DNA of 64,000 nucleotides, taken from contig CM074813.1 of NCBI GenBank assembly GCA_037447605.1, forward strand, positions 1,429,956 to 1,493,955, in the 5' to 3' direction. Source of the stretch: Zygnema circumcarinatum. Its lineage: Eukaryota; Streptophyta; Zygnematophyceae; Zygnematales; Zygnemataceae. The notes beneath the pieces are model-generated. The model searched no databases, was not told the DNA's origin, and worked only from the letters and a program-made list of their open reading frames with translations. The translations under genes and the position numbers were made by a program. Below are positions 37,140 to 46,959 of this stretch, piece by piece. Position 1 is the stretch's first letter; the number at the start of each line of letters is the position of its first letter.

Positions 37140-37616
37140 CACGCAACAAAAGCATAAGCGAAGGAACAAGAGGCACAAGCAAAGGAAGGGAAGACTGAGG
37201 CAAAGGCAACATAGCAAGGGGCAAAGGCAAAGGATGTCGGGGCAGGGGCAGGATGTCGGGGCAGGGGCAAGGGAGGTAAAATACGGAACGTGGAATGCGG
37301 AATGCAGCAAATAGCAGCAAACAGCAGCAACAGCAGAAGCAGCGGCAACAGCACAACAGCAACAGCATAAATAGGATATGAAGAAGAAGAAGAGGAAGCA
37401 GCAGGAGCAGAAAAAGCAAGAGCAAAAGCATAAAAAGCAGCAGCAGCAGCAATAGCCAAAAGAGCACCAAGGGATACAAGGGAGGCATGAGCAAAGGCGC
37501 GGGAGGCAGGGGCAGGTGCAAGAGAACAGGAGGCAGGGGCAAGGGCAAGGGAGGAAGGTGCAAGGGCACGGGAGGCAGGGGCAAGGGTAAGGGAGGCAGG
37601 GGCAAGGGCAAGGACT
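37140..37616. repeat. AGGCAGGGGCAAGGG-rich tract
   Basis: Purine-rich imperfect repeats built on GGCAGGGGCAAGGGCAAGGG, interrupted by an AGC-rich block at 37310-37460. Runs of GGGG make G-quadruplexes possible on the plus strand. No real gene is seen. Confidence 0.75.
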
Positions 37617-38097
37617 CACCGCTGCTCAAGTCCGCCGTCGTCCCTAAAAACCGATCGCGCTTTTGCCGTGGTCGACGGCACACCGCTCACCGTTCACCGT
37701 TCACTGGGGTGAGGCGAGAGGACGCTCTGCTCGCTCCGCTGCAAGGATGGCTCGGGTGGAGCCCTATACCCTAAACCCGAGCTGATCTGAGCTCGCTGAG
37801 AGCGAGCAGACGGGCAGGCGGCGGGCGCGAGGCGCCGCGGCGGGACGCCGCTCGCGCGGTGGTGACGCGCATGGCGACAAAACGGAGGGCGGCGGGCGGC
37901 GGGCGGCGGGCGGCGGAGGGAGCGCGTGGGGCCGAAAAGGGGGGAGTCAGACTTGGCCCGGAGATACGGAGGCAAAATAATTACTCTCTGGAATTCGTGA
38001 CGCCCGAGCCTGTCGAACGTCCACTTTTCGCGGAATTGGGCTGCCGTACAACGCGGAATTAGGGTCGGGGGCTTTCTGAATTGATTTGGCGCTGGTC
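37617..38097. other. Intergenic segment between repeat blocks
   Basis: No gene is seen. CGGCGGGCGGCGGGCGG triplet-like runs lie at about 37885-37915. The segment 37941-38100 is related to 36029-36300: both have GGGGAGTCAGAC, GCCCGAGCCTGTCGAA, CCGTACAACGCGGAATT and TTGGCGCTGGTC in the same order, so they are copies of one dispersed repeat. Confidence 0.6.
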
Positions 38098-38100
38098 TAA

Positions 38101-39406
38101 GGGTGGGTTTCCATCAGCCCGTTTCGTAACGAGCTTGTTACGGTCCACGTAGGATGCCGTTTTCAGATGGAACGACGAGTTCCATCAGAACGCCGTTGGC
38201 CAGCGTGGCAGTCGCACGCTGGCGGATCTTCGGTAGCCACGTGGCGGAACGCGAATGGTCGTAATGGCGTTACACCACCTCCGGAGCAGCATCCTGTGGA
38301 ACGGTGCCTCGTTACCACGTGGCGCCACGTCGGCGCCACGTCGGCGGAAACGGCCTCATGGAACCCATGGGTCGTCGTCCATTACGACGCCACGTCGGAA
38401 TAACGGGCTGATGGAACCCCACCCTAAGGGTGGGTTTCCATCAGCCCGTTTCGTAACGAGCTCGTTACGGTCCACGTAGGATGTCGTTTTCAGATGGAAC
38501 GACGAGTTCCATCAGAACGCCGTTGGCCAGCGTGGCAGTCGCACGCTGGCGGATCTTCGGTAGCCACGTGGCGGAACGCGAATGGTCGTAATGGCGTTAC
38601 ACCACCTCCGGAGCAGCATCCTGTGGAACGGTGCCTCGTTACCACGTGGCGCCACGTCGGCGCCACGTCGGCGGAAACGGCCTCATGGAACCCATGGGTC
38701 GTCGTCCATTACGACGCCACGTCGGAATAACGGGCTGATGGAACCCCACCCTAAGGGTGGGTTTCCATCAGCCCGTTTCGTAACGAGCTCGTTACGGTCC
38801 ACGTAGGATGCCGTTTTCAGATGGAACGACGAGTTCCATCAGAACGCCGTTGGCCAGCGTGGCAGTCGCACGCTTGCGGATCTTTGATAGCCACGTGGCG
38901 GCACGCGAATGGTCGTAATGGCGTTACACCACCTCCGGAGCAGCATCCTGTGGAACGGTGCCTCGTTACCACGTGGCGCCACGTCGGCGCCACGTCGGCG
39001 GAAACGGCCTCATGGAACCCATGGGTCGTCGTCCATTACGACGCCACGTCGGAATAACGGGCTGATGGAACCCCACCCTAAGGGTGGGTTTCCATCAGCC
39101 CGTTTCGTAACGAGCTCGTTACGGTCCACGTAGGATGTCGTTTTCAGATGGAACGACGAGTTCCATCAGAACGCCGTTGGCCAGCGTGGCAGTCGCACGC
39201 TTGCGGATCTTTGATAGCCACGTGGCGGCACGCGAATGGTCGTAATGGCGTTACACCACCTCCGGAGCAGCATCCTGTGGAACGGTGCCTCGTTACCACG
39301 TGGCAGCCACGTCGGCGCCACGTTGGCGGAAACGGCCTCATGGAACCCATGGGTCGTCCTCCATTACGACGCCACGTCGGAATAACGGGCTGATGGAACC
39401 CCACCC
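38101..39406. mobile_element. Four tandem Tourist-like (PIF/Harbinger) MITEs
   Basis: Four units of about 324 bp lie at 38101-38424, 38428-38751, 38755-39078 and 39082-39406. Each starts GGGTGGGTTTCCATCAGCCC and ends in its near-perfect inverse, GGGCTGATGGAACCCCACCC. The units are separated by TAA, and the outer flanks are also TAA (38098-38100 and 39407-39409). This is the 3-bp duplication typical of PIF/Harbinger elements. Units 1-2 and 3-4 form two subtypes (for example CTGGCGGATCTTCGG versus CTTGCGGATCTTTGA). The open frames inside are not proteins. CCACGTGG occurs in each unit. Confidence 0.9.
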
Positions 39407-39409
39407 TAA

Positions 39410-39470
39410 GTCTGACTCCCCCTATTTTGGATATCCCACCCCCTGTTTTGGATATTTCGGGAGGAGATAT
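39410..39470. repeat. GGATATCCCACCCC-type dispersed repeat
   Basis: TATTTTGGATATCCCACCCC and TTTTGGATATTTCGGGAGG recur in related form at 35940-36025, 40755-40885 (inverse) and 51600-51750. The segment starts with GTCTGACTCCCCC, the inverse of GGGGGAGTCAGAC at about 37939-37952. Confidence 0.65.
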
Positions 39471-40315
39471 CCCCTGCCCTCCCCTGCCCTGCCCTCCCTT
39501 GCCCTGCCTTCCCCTGCCCTCCCCTCCCTTGCCCTCCCCTCCACTCCCCTGCCCTGCCCTCCCTTGCCCTGCCTTCCCCTGCCCTCCCCTCCCTTGCCCT
39601 CCCCTCCACTCCCCTGCCCTGCCCTCCCTTGCCCTGCCTTCTGCCCTCCCCTCCCTTGCCCTCCCTCCCCTGCCCTGCCCTCCCTTGCCCTGCCTTCCCC
39701 TGCCCTCCCCTCCCTTGCCCTCCCCTCCCCTCCCCTGCCCTGCCCTGCCCTCCCTTGCCCGGGCGTCCCCTGCCGTCCTCTCCACTGCCCTCCCCTGCAC
39801 TCCCCTGCCCTGCCCTCCCTTGCCCTGCCTTCCCCTGCCCTCCCCTCCCCTCCCCTCCCCTCCCCTCCCTTGCCCTCCCCTGCCCTCCCCTCCCCTGCCC
39901 TCCCCTCCCTTGCCCTCCCCTCCCCTCCCTTCCCCTCCCCTGCCCTGCCCTTCCCTGCCCTCCCCTCCCTTGCCCTCCCCTCCCTCCCTCCCTCCACTCC
40001 CCTGCCCTGCCCTCCCTTGCCCTGCCTTCCCCTGCCCTGCCCTCTCCTCCCTTGCCCTCCCCTCCCTTGCCCTCCCCTCCCTCCCCTGCCCTGCCCTCCC
40101 TTGCCCTGCCTTCCCCTGCCCTCCCCTCCCTTGCCCTCCCCTCCCCTCCCCTGCCCTGCCCTCCCTTGCCCTGCCTTCCCCTGCCCTCCCCCCCTCCCTT
40201 GCCCTCCCCTCCCCTTGCCCTCCCCTCCCCTCCCCTCCCCTGCCCTACCCCCTGCCCTCCCTTGCCCTACTCTCCCCTGCCCTCCCTTGCCCTACTCTCC
40301 CCTGCCCTCCCCTCT
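39470..40315. repeat. CCCTG/CCCCT tandem array, about 850 bp
   Basis: Irregular units of CCCTGCCCT, CCCTCCCCT and CCCTTGCCCT. The plus strand is nearly all C and T with few A, and the minus strand has many GGG runs. Long open frames across it (poly Pro-Leu-Cys-Ala or Gly-Arg-Ala) result from the repeat. No protein is credible. Confidence 0.95.
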
Positions 40316-40514
40316 TCTTCTCTCCTCTTCTCGGTTTGCAATGTCCACTGAAATGCTACCGACTGAGTACACCCGCGATGAACTCGTACAGCTCGCCTTA
40401 ATTAGTGGGTGTACAATCCTAACCGCAAAACGAAGAGTAATGGTTGCCCCACATCGGTGACCTTCGCGGCTGCTTTTAGGGCTGCGTTTTTGCGCTTAGG
40501 CCTGGCCTAGTTTG

Positions 40515-40700
40515 GTTTTTTGTTTTTTTCTGCTCCTAGTTACTTTATTTTGTGCTTAGGTCCTTTGCGACCAGTTACTCGTGGTTGCGACTAGTTTCTC
40601 GTGGTTCCCCAAGAGAACCACGAGAAACTAGTCACAAAGGATCTTTGACTTTGTCCATGTTCATTTGATGGCCTCACCATCGTGAGATCAATGCAAATCC
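40515..40700 (-). repeat. SINE-like dispersed repeat, copy 2, with perfect foldback
   Basis: It contains GACTAGTTTCTCGTGGTTC, a 6-bp spacer and its exact inverse (about 40589-40632), a 19-bp stem. Both arms match the shared GGAACCACGAG end of the family, so two copies may have joined head to head. The minus-strand part near 40640-40700 matches the upstream block of copy 1. Confidence 0.55.
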
Positions 40701-41445
40701 CCTTATCTTTTGTTGCACAATGTTGGAAGTTCAGTAGTGAAAAGGAGAAAACAAGGGGGTGGGATATCCAAAATAAGGGGGTGACATATCCAAAATATGG
40801 GGGCAGGATAACCAAAATGGGAGGGCAATTTAAAAAAAAAAAGGGGGGGGGGCTGAGATATCCAAAATAGGGGGTGCAGTCAGATTCTCCAAAAAAAAGT
40901 GGCAGTCCGACATAATAATATTCACATACCATCCCATGCTTCAATCCAAGGAGACGTCCTTGTCTGAAAACTACCTACAAAGATAGCCTCTATCTAAGAT
41001 CCCTCCCTTCTTCACATGTATCCGCCGCGAAATGTGAGCGCCTTGCTCTCTGCGAAAAGAATAGAAAGAACGAACATATGCCAAACCAACCTAAGTTCTA
41101 ACAAAATTGAAATGTACGCCTCCCTTTCCAGCCCCTACTTACAACAGCAACACACATCCATCTCATGCTCACCCCCAAACTTCCCCCCCCTCCGCTCCAA
41201 CTTGCCGGGTTCTATGTCCAACCCGTTCCGACCTTTACACCCGCGCCCCCCGTCCACCGTCCACCAGCGCCGCCCTGCCTCTTGCTACAGCTCCCTCCCT
41301 CTCTCTCTCTCTCCCTCTCTCTCTCTCGTTGTCTGTAGTGCTGGTTTCCAGCGAGAGCTCCACGAGCTCGCCAATCCCCTCCCCTCCGCTCCCCCCCCCC
41401 CTCTCTCTCTCTTTCTCTCCCTCTCCCTCTCCCTCTCCCTCTCCC

Positions 41446-41455
41446 NNNNNNNNNN
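41446..41455. other. Assembly gap (10 N)
   Basis: Ten N bases sit inside a CCCTCT repeat. The true repeat length is unknown. The stop codon of the phosphoglycerate mutase gene is 44 bp to the right. Confidence 0.99.
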
Positions 41456-41498
41456 TCCCTCTCCCTCTCCCTCTCCCTCTCCCTCTCCCTCTCCCTCG

Positions 41499-44400
41499 CT
41501 ATATGAGCGAGTCCGGCGCGTGGCCCTTGTGCAGTCCGGAGGTGAGGCCGAGCGGCGCGTCCGGGAGGGGGCGCCGCGTGGCGGAGTCGAGCGGCGGCAG
41601 CACGCAGCACTGCGCGAAGTGGGCGCCGTCGTACGAGTACGTGTACGGTAGCGCCGTCACCACCTGCACCCACAGAGAGACAGAGAGACAGACAGACAAG
41701 AAGCTTCAGCTACCTTCTAGAGTTCAACTTCCGATATATTTTGCAAATATTCTTGATTACATCAACAAAGTTTTTGCCGGGAAAAAAAAGCTGGAGTTTG
41801 CCGGCGCAAGAGTGGCTACCTGCAATCTCAACATCTCCGCATGCGAAAGGCCGCTGAGGCTCGAGATGATGCAACGGAGCACATTTCCATGCGCCACGAG
41901 GAGCACATTATGACCCTCCTTCAAGCGAGGAGTTATTGTATTCTGAAAGAAACCGACGCTGCGGTCCCACGTGTCCTGTCATCCCCTCCAGCAGACAAAG
42001 AAAAAAATCACTCCACCGCGAAAAGCCTGCACTACATGCTTCTTCATAATAGAAAAAACTGTCCTCCCCCCTTCAACCTCTCCTCCTCCTCCTCCTCCTT
42101 CTGACCTCACATACTTCTCCACGAACTGGCTAGAAGGAGGGTCGGTAAAGGAAAAGCTTACAAGCAAGCTCTCCCCTCGAGGAGGCCTTGTATCGTGACT
42201 TCTGCGCCACATCTGCACCATCTCCTCCCCAAATTCTCGAGCAGCTGCCTCCTTGTTAAGGCCCTGCAGCAGCAGAAAAGGAACCATTTATTTGAGTTTA
42301 GATACTTAGAACCAATCTGCGCTTCCCCTACGTTCTCCCGTCCATAGTTCTGTCCTCTTCATTCTCAAAGCAGCATAGTTTCACTACCACTCACACGATG
42401 CAATTGTAGCAAACGATAAACCAAACCCTAAACCAAACTGTGAGGTACATAGACATAGTTCTCAAATACTTCCACATTTCAGACTTGGCCCTTCTCCCCA
42501 ATAACAGCAGGACCACCAACAGACCCAAAACTCAATTTCTGAGACAGCTGAAAGGAAAGCCAATCACAATCACAATCACTCAACATGGCGAATCAACCAT
42601 TGGAAAGATCTCATCTCCCTCATCGTTCCCTTCAAAAGTGGATGGAAAAGGACCCCCACCTGCAGGTCCCCATAGCATCGCTCATTGAGAGAGGGATCTG
42701 CGTATACAGGAATCATATGGCAAGCTGCCTGCCTCAGCGCTTGAGCCGCAGCTGCTCGAAGCCTTAAACGATTCTCATCTCCCGTCTTCCCATTACCATG
42801 ATATCCTCCTCTCACAATTACAGGCACAGCCTTTCGAACACTCTGCAAGCAAAGGTAGCAGCAGCAGCAGCAGCAACACTATAAGACTTCACAGAAAAAT
42901 GTAGATCCCATTCTAGATATTTTCGATTTCTAGTATGTACTTGGAGGAGTTGCTGAAACGGCCTTCAGTTGAGTTGAGTTTCACCGCACACGTGTTTACA
43001 GGAAACCTCCAGATTGAGATTTTGGGTGTCAACTAAATAATAGGGACGGTAAAAGGAGAAATGGCTCCGGGCAGATTCTGTTGTCTCCAGGAAATGCTGC
43101 TTAAGCTGTGCATCAAAGCTTCCGGTCCTAACATGATCTCCTCCTCTAGCCCAAGAAAGCGAGCAAACCCGCAGGAAGTCATCCTCATTTGAAGAAAAAT
43201 TCTCTTTTTTGCTCAAAGACACCTTGTCGGAGTGCGAGAAATGCTACTCCTGTTAATCTGCATTTCTTGCAGTGCTTTGTTCTATCAAAAACCTTTCTGC
43301 ATGCAAACGACCCTTACATGAAGTATTATCCTTTGCATCGTTACCTGAGTCATAGCCAGCAGAGCCGTCTGCTTTGATCGCATGAGCCGGCTTGTGAAGA
43401 TCATATCAAAATCAATTTTTGCAACTGCCCTTCCTCCAGCCAACGCCTCCATCACGCCCTTCTCTGTGAGAGGAATATCGACATCCCTGTCTCATCAACA
43501 AACTAAACCAAAGATCAATGACATAACCATTTGTCGCCTTTCAATGGAAATAGATGTCAAATCGCAATATTCTTCAACAAGGCGTGCCAATATTGCATCC
43601 AGATTGAACCCATTCATTTACATAATCTAAACCGGAAAGTTTTCAGGGATTAACAGAACTGTCGCTTGTCCTTTAAAGAACGATCGTGATGGCAGTACTG
43701 AAACAATATCGTAAAATAGTTTGCAGCTTACCCAGTAAAGAGCTTCATGTCATTCCACATGCTTTCTCCTGCAAAGACGTACATATTGGATTTTGTTAAG
43801 ATGGGTTTCTTAAATTTAACGTATTTGGAACTACCATTAGGTAGCAGAAAGTTCAACCTTATGACAAGTCTATTTCTGCTTCCCCTGCTACATGAACCAA
43901 GTACAATATAGCTGAAAACTTTCTACCGCAGCTATCTCATGGTTAGAAGCAACTATCTTAGACATTAGCGGAAGGAGGAAGAGGGAAGGAACGGAGGCAC
44001 GCAAAGGATAGAACGGGAAGAATAATAAGGAGGCGTGTGCAGAGGGCAAGGAACGGAGGGCAATATAGGAGGGAAATAGGGAGTGTGCGAGAGGCGATAT
44101 GGTAGTGAGCTGCGGGGGAACTGGACGTCAAGGAAGAGTGACCGCCTCAACAGTGCACCACCTCAAATTCCGAACTACATGCCATAATCTGACCCGCGTT
44201 ACTGTTTAAGTACGGGAGAGAAATAGAATTCATTCATGCTCGAGTCAATGCCATCTTCTCTGGCTCAATCGAAAAATGATTAAAGGTACAAAACGAGCTT
44301 CCGTTTCCTCCTCCCCTCCAAATCCGCACATCTGCCACTCTATACCTCTACTTCCCTCTCGCTTTCCCCTCTCTCCAACCTTCGTCTCCGTCCGTCTCCA

Positions 44401-45227
44401 TATCTCGTCATCACTCCCGATGACCAACTCCTTCCCTCTCACAGTCTTCCTCGCTTCGTCTCTCTCCGCCTCCTCCTTCCTCTCCCTTCTCTCCTATTTC
44501 CGCGGCCCTGTTTCTCTCCGGCCCTAACTTCATCACCCCCTCCAAACCTTACTTCATACATCCTATGCCGCTAATACATCCTTAACATAATCGAGTTCGG
44601 CCAAAAAACTGGAAAGGGCGTCGAACCTCATCCAGCATCTCGAGTATTCAAATAAATTCGAGCAAATAAAAGACATATTCAGATATATTCATGCGTATAC
44701 TGACCATGCCGCATAAGCACAAGCGTTGAAGTCACTTTGGAACTCCCCAAGACTTCGCCGCTTGAAGCTCCATCACCCTCCTGAGAGGCGGACCAATTGC
44801 GCAGATGTAGTCGTTCGGAATTTTCGGAGAATGCATCGGAAACCTCCTCAGAACTGCCCCTGTTGTCGCAGCTGCTGCTCTCGGCTTCCTCTCTCTCGCT
44901 TTCGGGATTCTCCGGTTGGGACGCAAAGTCCCCCTTCCGCGTTAGAGGCGGCGCCTTCAGGATCGCCACCGCGGTTCCATGTGTGAAATGCGATTCAGGT
45001 TGACGAATTCCAGCAGAGAATGGTTTCAGAGAGCGAAAGGAAAGCGAGGAGTGCGGCGAATACGAGGACGAGGCGGACAGAGCGGTGGCGGCGCGCGCGC
45101 TGTTGCCGCAGAAACTGGCTTCGAGGGGCCGCGAGGCGCAGCCGCCATCGCTTTGACGGAGGTTGGCCCCAAACTGCGCTGGCGGGCAGGCGCGCGCCAC
45201 GGGCGGCGTGGGCGCGAGGGCGGCCAT
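41499..45227 (-). CDS. 2,3-bisphosphoglycerate-dependent phosphoglycerate mutase, plastid type
   Basis: This encodes a mutase that interconverts 3- and 2-phosphoglycerate in glycolysis. Minus-strand exons are 44705-45227, 43732-43768, 43345-43486, 42660-42842, 42111-42263, 41820-41942 and 41499-41663, giving about 441 aa. The first ~160 residues are rich in Ala and Ser and look like a plastid transit peptide with a low-complexity linker. The catalytic core has [10 protein letters not shown] (phosphohistidine, about residue 173), [63 protein letters not shown] and [13 protein letters not shown]. The order matches Arabidopsis plastid-type dPGM. An extra open segment (43007-43222) could be a 72-codon in-frame cassette exon. 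It is not needed for the alignment, so I leave it out of the main model. Confidence 0.9.
43007..43222 (-). other. Possible in-frame cassette exon of the phosphoglycerate mutase
   Basis: This is an open 216-nt segment with AAG|GTG on its acceptor side and GAG|GTTTCC on its donor side, both in phase 0. It lies between the exon ending LLAMTQ and the exon starting [10 protein letters not shown]. Inclusion would add 72 residues with no known match, at a point where the family has no insertion. The donor is weak. It could equally be intron sequence that is open by chance. Confidence 0.3.
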
Positions 45228-46959
45228 GGTGCAGGGAGGGAGAAAGGAGAGCGGGAGAGAGGGAGAAGGGGGGGGACAGACGGGGAGGGGCAGAGAGGTG
45301 AAGAGGGAGGGCGAGGGAGGTTAAGAAAAAGTTGACCAGCGGAGATCCAACATCCAACGGAGTTACCGGCAGCGGGCGGACCAGGAAAGTTATTATATAT
45401 TGGTGGCAGGGCCTGCTCCGGGACGAAGGAAAAACATCAGAGCCGAAAAAAATATGGTTGTGGATAAGCCACACGGTAGGAGGTTCTGAACTGTCGGATC
45501 GGAACCAATCTGCGGCGCAAATTGTTCGTCGGAGTTTTTTCTTTTAAACAATTATTTTTTAATCTGGCCTAATCGGAAATGGAAATCTGAGTCTCGGAAA
45601 ATCGATCCCGTCGCTTTCTCTGGTTGGTTGATGCTGACGTGAAACTCCTGTCGTGGTTCAACTCCCCCCGGTTGATCTCATATCTTGAACCGGATAGAAA
45701 TCAGCGCAAAACAAGGACCAACCTCGACAACACCGACGGGATCCACTAGATCCACTAGTTTGACCTGGTCCCCGGGCATATCCGCCGCGTTGATCCTGTG
45801 GTCCACACGATCGCTTTTCTGACGGCACCTTTTTGTTTTGTGGTTGAACGCGTCCGTTTCGTCCGCTGCCGACGTGGCATTCTCTGGTGGTCCCAACCGG
45901 CCCGGACCTGCCACGTGGCGCATATTCCTCGCCCTGCGCTCCCAGCATCCCGCGCCTGAGGCCCTGCTCCGCCAATCAGCGCCTCCCGCCCAAATCTAAC
46001 TTCCGGTTCCCGGTCGGGCCCCGATTCGCCGAGTGCGGCGGACGGCCGCGATCGCCCCCCGCCGGCGGGGCGGGAAATATCGGGCCGAATCTGCCTTCAG
46101 GCCGCCTTCGATCGCCGGGCGGGGGGGGGGGCGGACCGTACGAAGGGAGGTACGGCACCTGCCGGGCGGTAAATGCGCGCGTGCAGCGGTCGGCTGCGAT
46201 TGGCCGCTTCTGCCGAGTTTCCTTGTTGGCGCACTGCAGCCTCCAGCCATTTGCGCTGCGCCACGTGGCCCCCTTTTGTCCGGGTTGCCCGGCCAGTGGC
46301 TAGGCCAGAACGTTGTTCGGCTGCAACCCAACTAGCCAGCCAGCCAACCAACCAACCAACGGTTGGAACCCGCCAGTTGTACGGACGAACGGTACGGCAT
46401 CCATCCATCCCCGCGGCGGTGCCTGCGGGTGGGTCCCACCGGCAGGCAGGGAGGCAGGCAAGCAGGCAGCTGTTTGTTGCTGACTGCTCTTGCATGCATG
46501 CATGCATGCATGCGTCGAGGAAGGGAAGGGAAGGGAGGCGAAGGGCCTCATAGCGTAGTTGGGGGGGCCTAGACGGAGACTTCCGCTCATGTCCTTGGGT
46601 CCTTTGTGACTGGCTGGTTCCTCGTGGTTCCCCATGATGTTGATGCACATTTGGTGGCCTCGCCATGCGTCAGACCAACCAACGCCATTCTTTGTTGTAA
46701 ATGTGCCAATTTACATTTTCCGAAATACGTAGTGAACAAGAGCAGAGGTACAGACAGCTGTCTCTATACGGAGCCCGAAGCTTTGCATGCCTGCATGCCT
46801 GCATGCATGACTGCGATCTGCAGCGACAGTATTCTCAAAACTTCCCTATCTTTATCACCAAATATTTAATAAACTAACATTAACTCTACAAACTAAAGAA
46901 TGTACTTGCAATTCAATAATCTCTGTCTGTCTCCATCCCAACGCGGCCCGCGCTGACTA
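45228..46959. other. Intergenic between PGAM start and EXO-like stop
   Basis: This holds the phosphoglycerate mutase promoter and the 3' UTR of the EXO-like gene. CACGTG sites lie at 45911 and 46262. Short tandem repeats occur: AACC at about 46342-46360, CAGG at about 46441-46470 and GCAT at about 46494-46511. A SINE-like copy is at 46585-46700. No gene is seen. Confidence 0.6.
46585..46700 (-). repeat. SINE-like dispersed repeat, copy 3
   Basis: The minus-strand sequence matches copies 1 and 2: GGAACCACGAGGAACC, CACAAAGGACCCAAGGACA, and an upstream GGCGAGGCCACCAAATG block. There is no coding capacity. Confidence 0.5.

Larger units (their letters stand above)
40316..41498. other. Intergenic, right of CCCTG array, includes PGAM 3' side and assembly gap
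   Basis: No gene is recognised. It holds a SINE-like foldback copy (40515-40700) and an inverse GGATATCC minisatellite-like block (40755-40885). A CT-rich tract (41290-41498) runs up to the stop codon of the phosphoglycerate mutase and contains the 10-N gap. Confidence 0.6.

Noticed and set aside
38167-39393. Repeated 78-aa and 74-aa open frames (MERRVPSERRWPAW...)
   Set aside because: They repeat with the 327-bp MITE period, end within each unit and match no known transposase. Non-autonomous MITE sequence explains them.
39285-40460. 391-aa Pro/Leu/Cys-rich open frame and overlapping frames on both strands
   Set aside because: The CCCTG array has almost no stop codons in any frame. No start context, domain or codon bias supports a gene.
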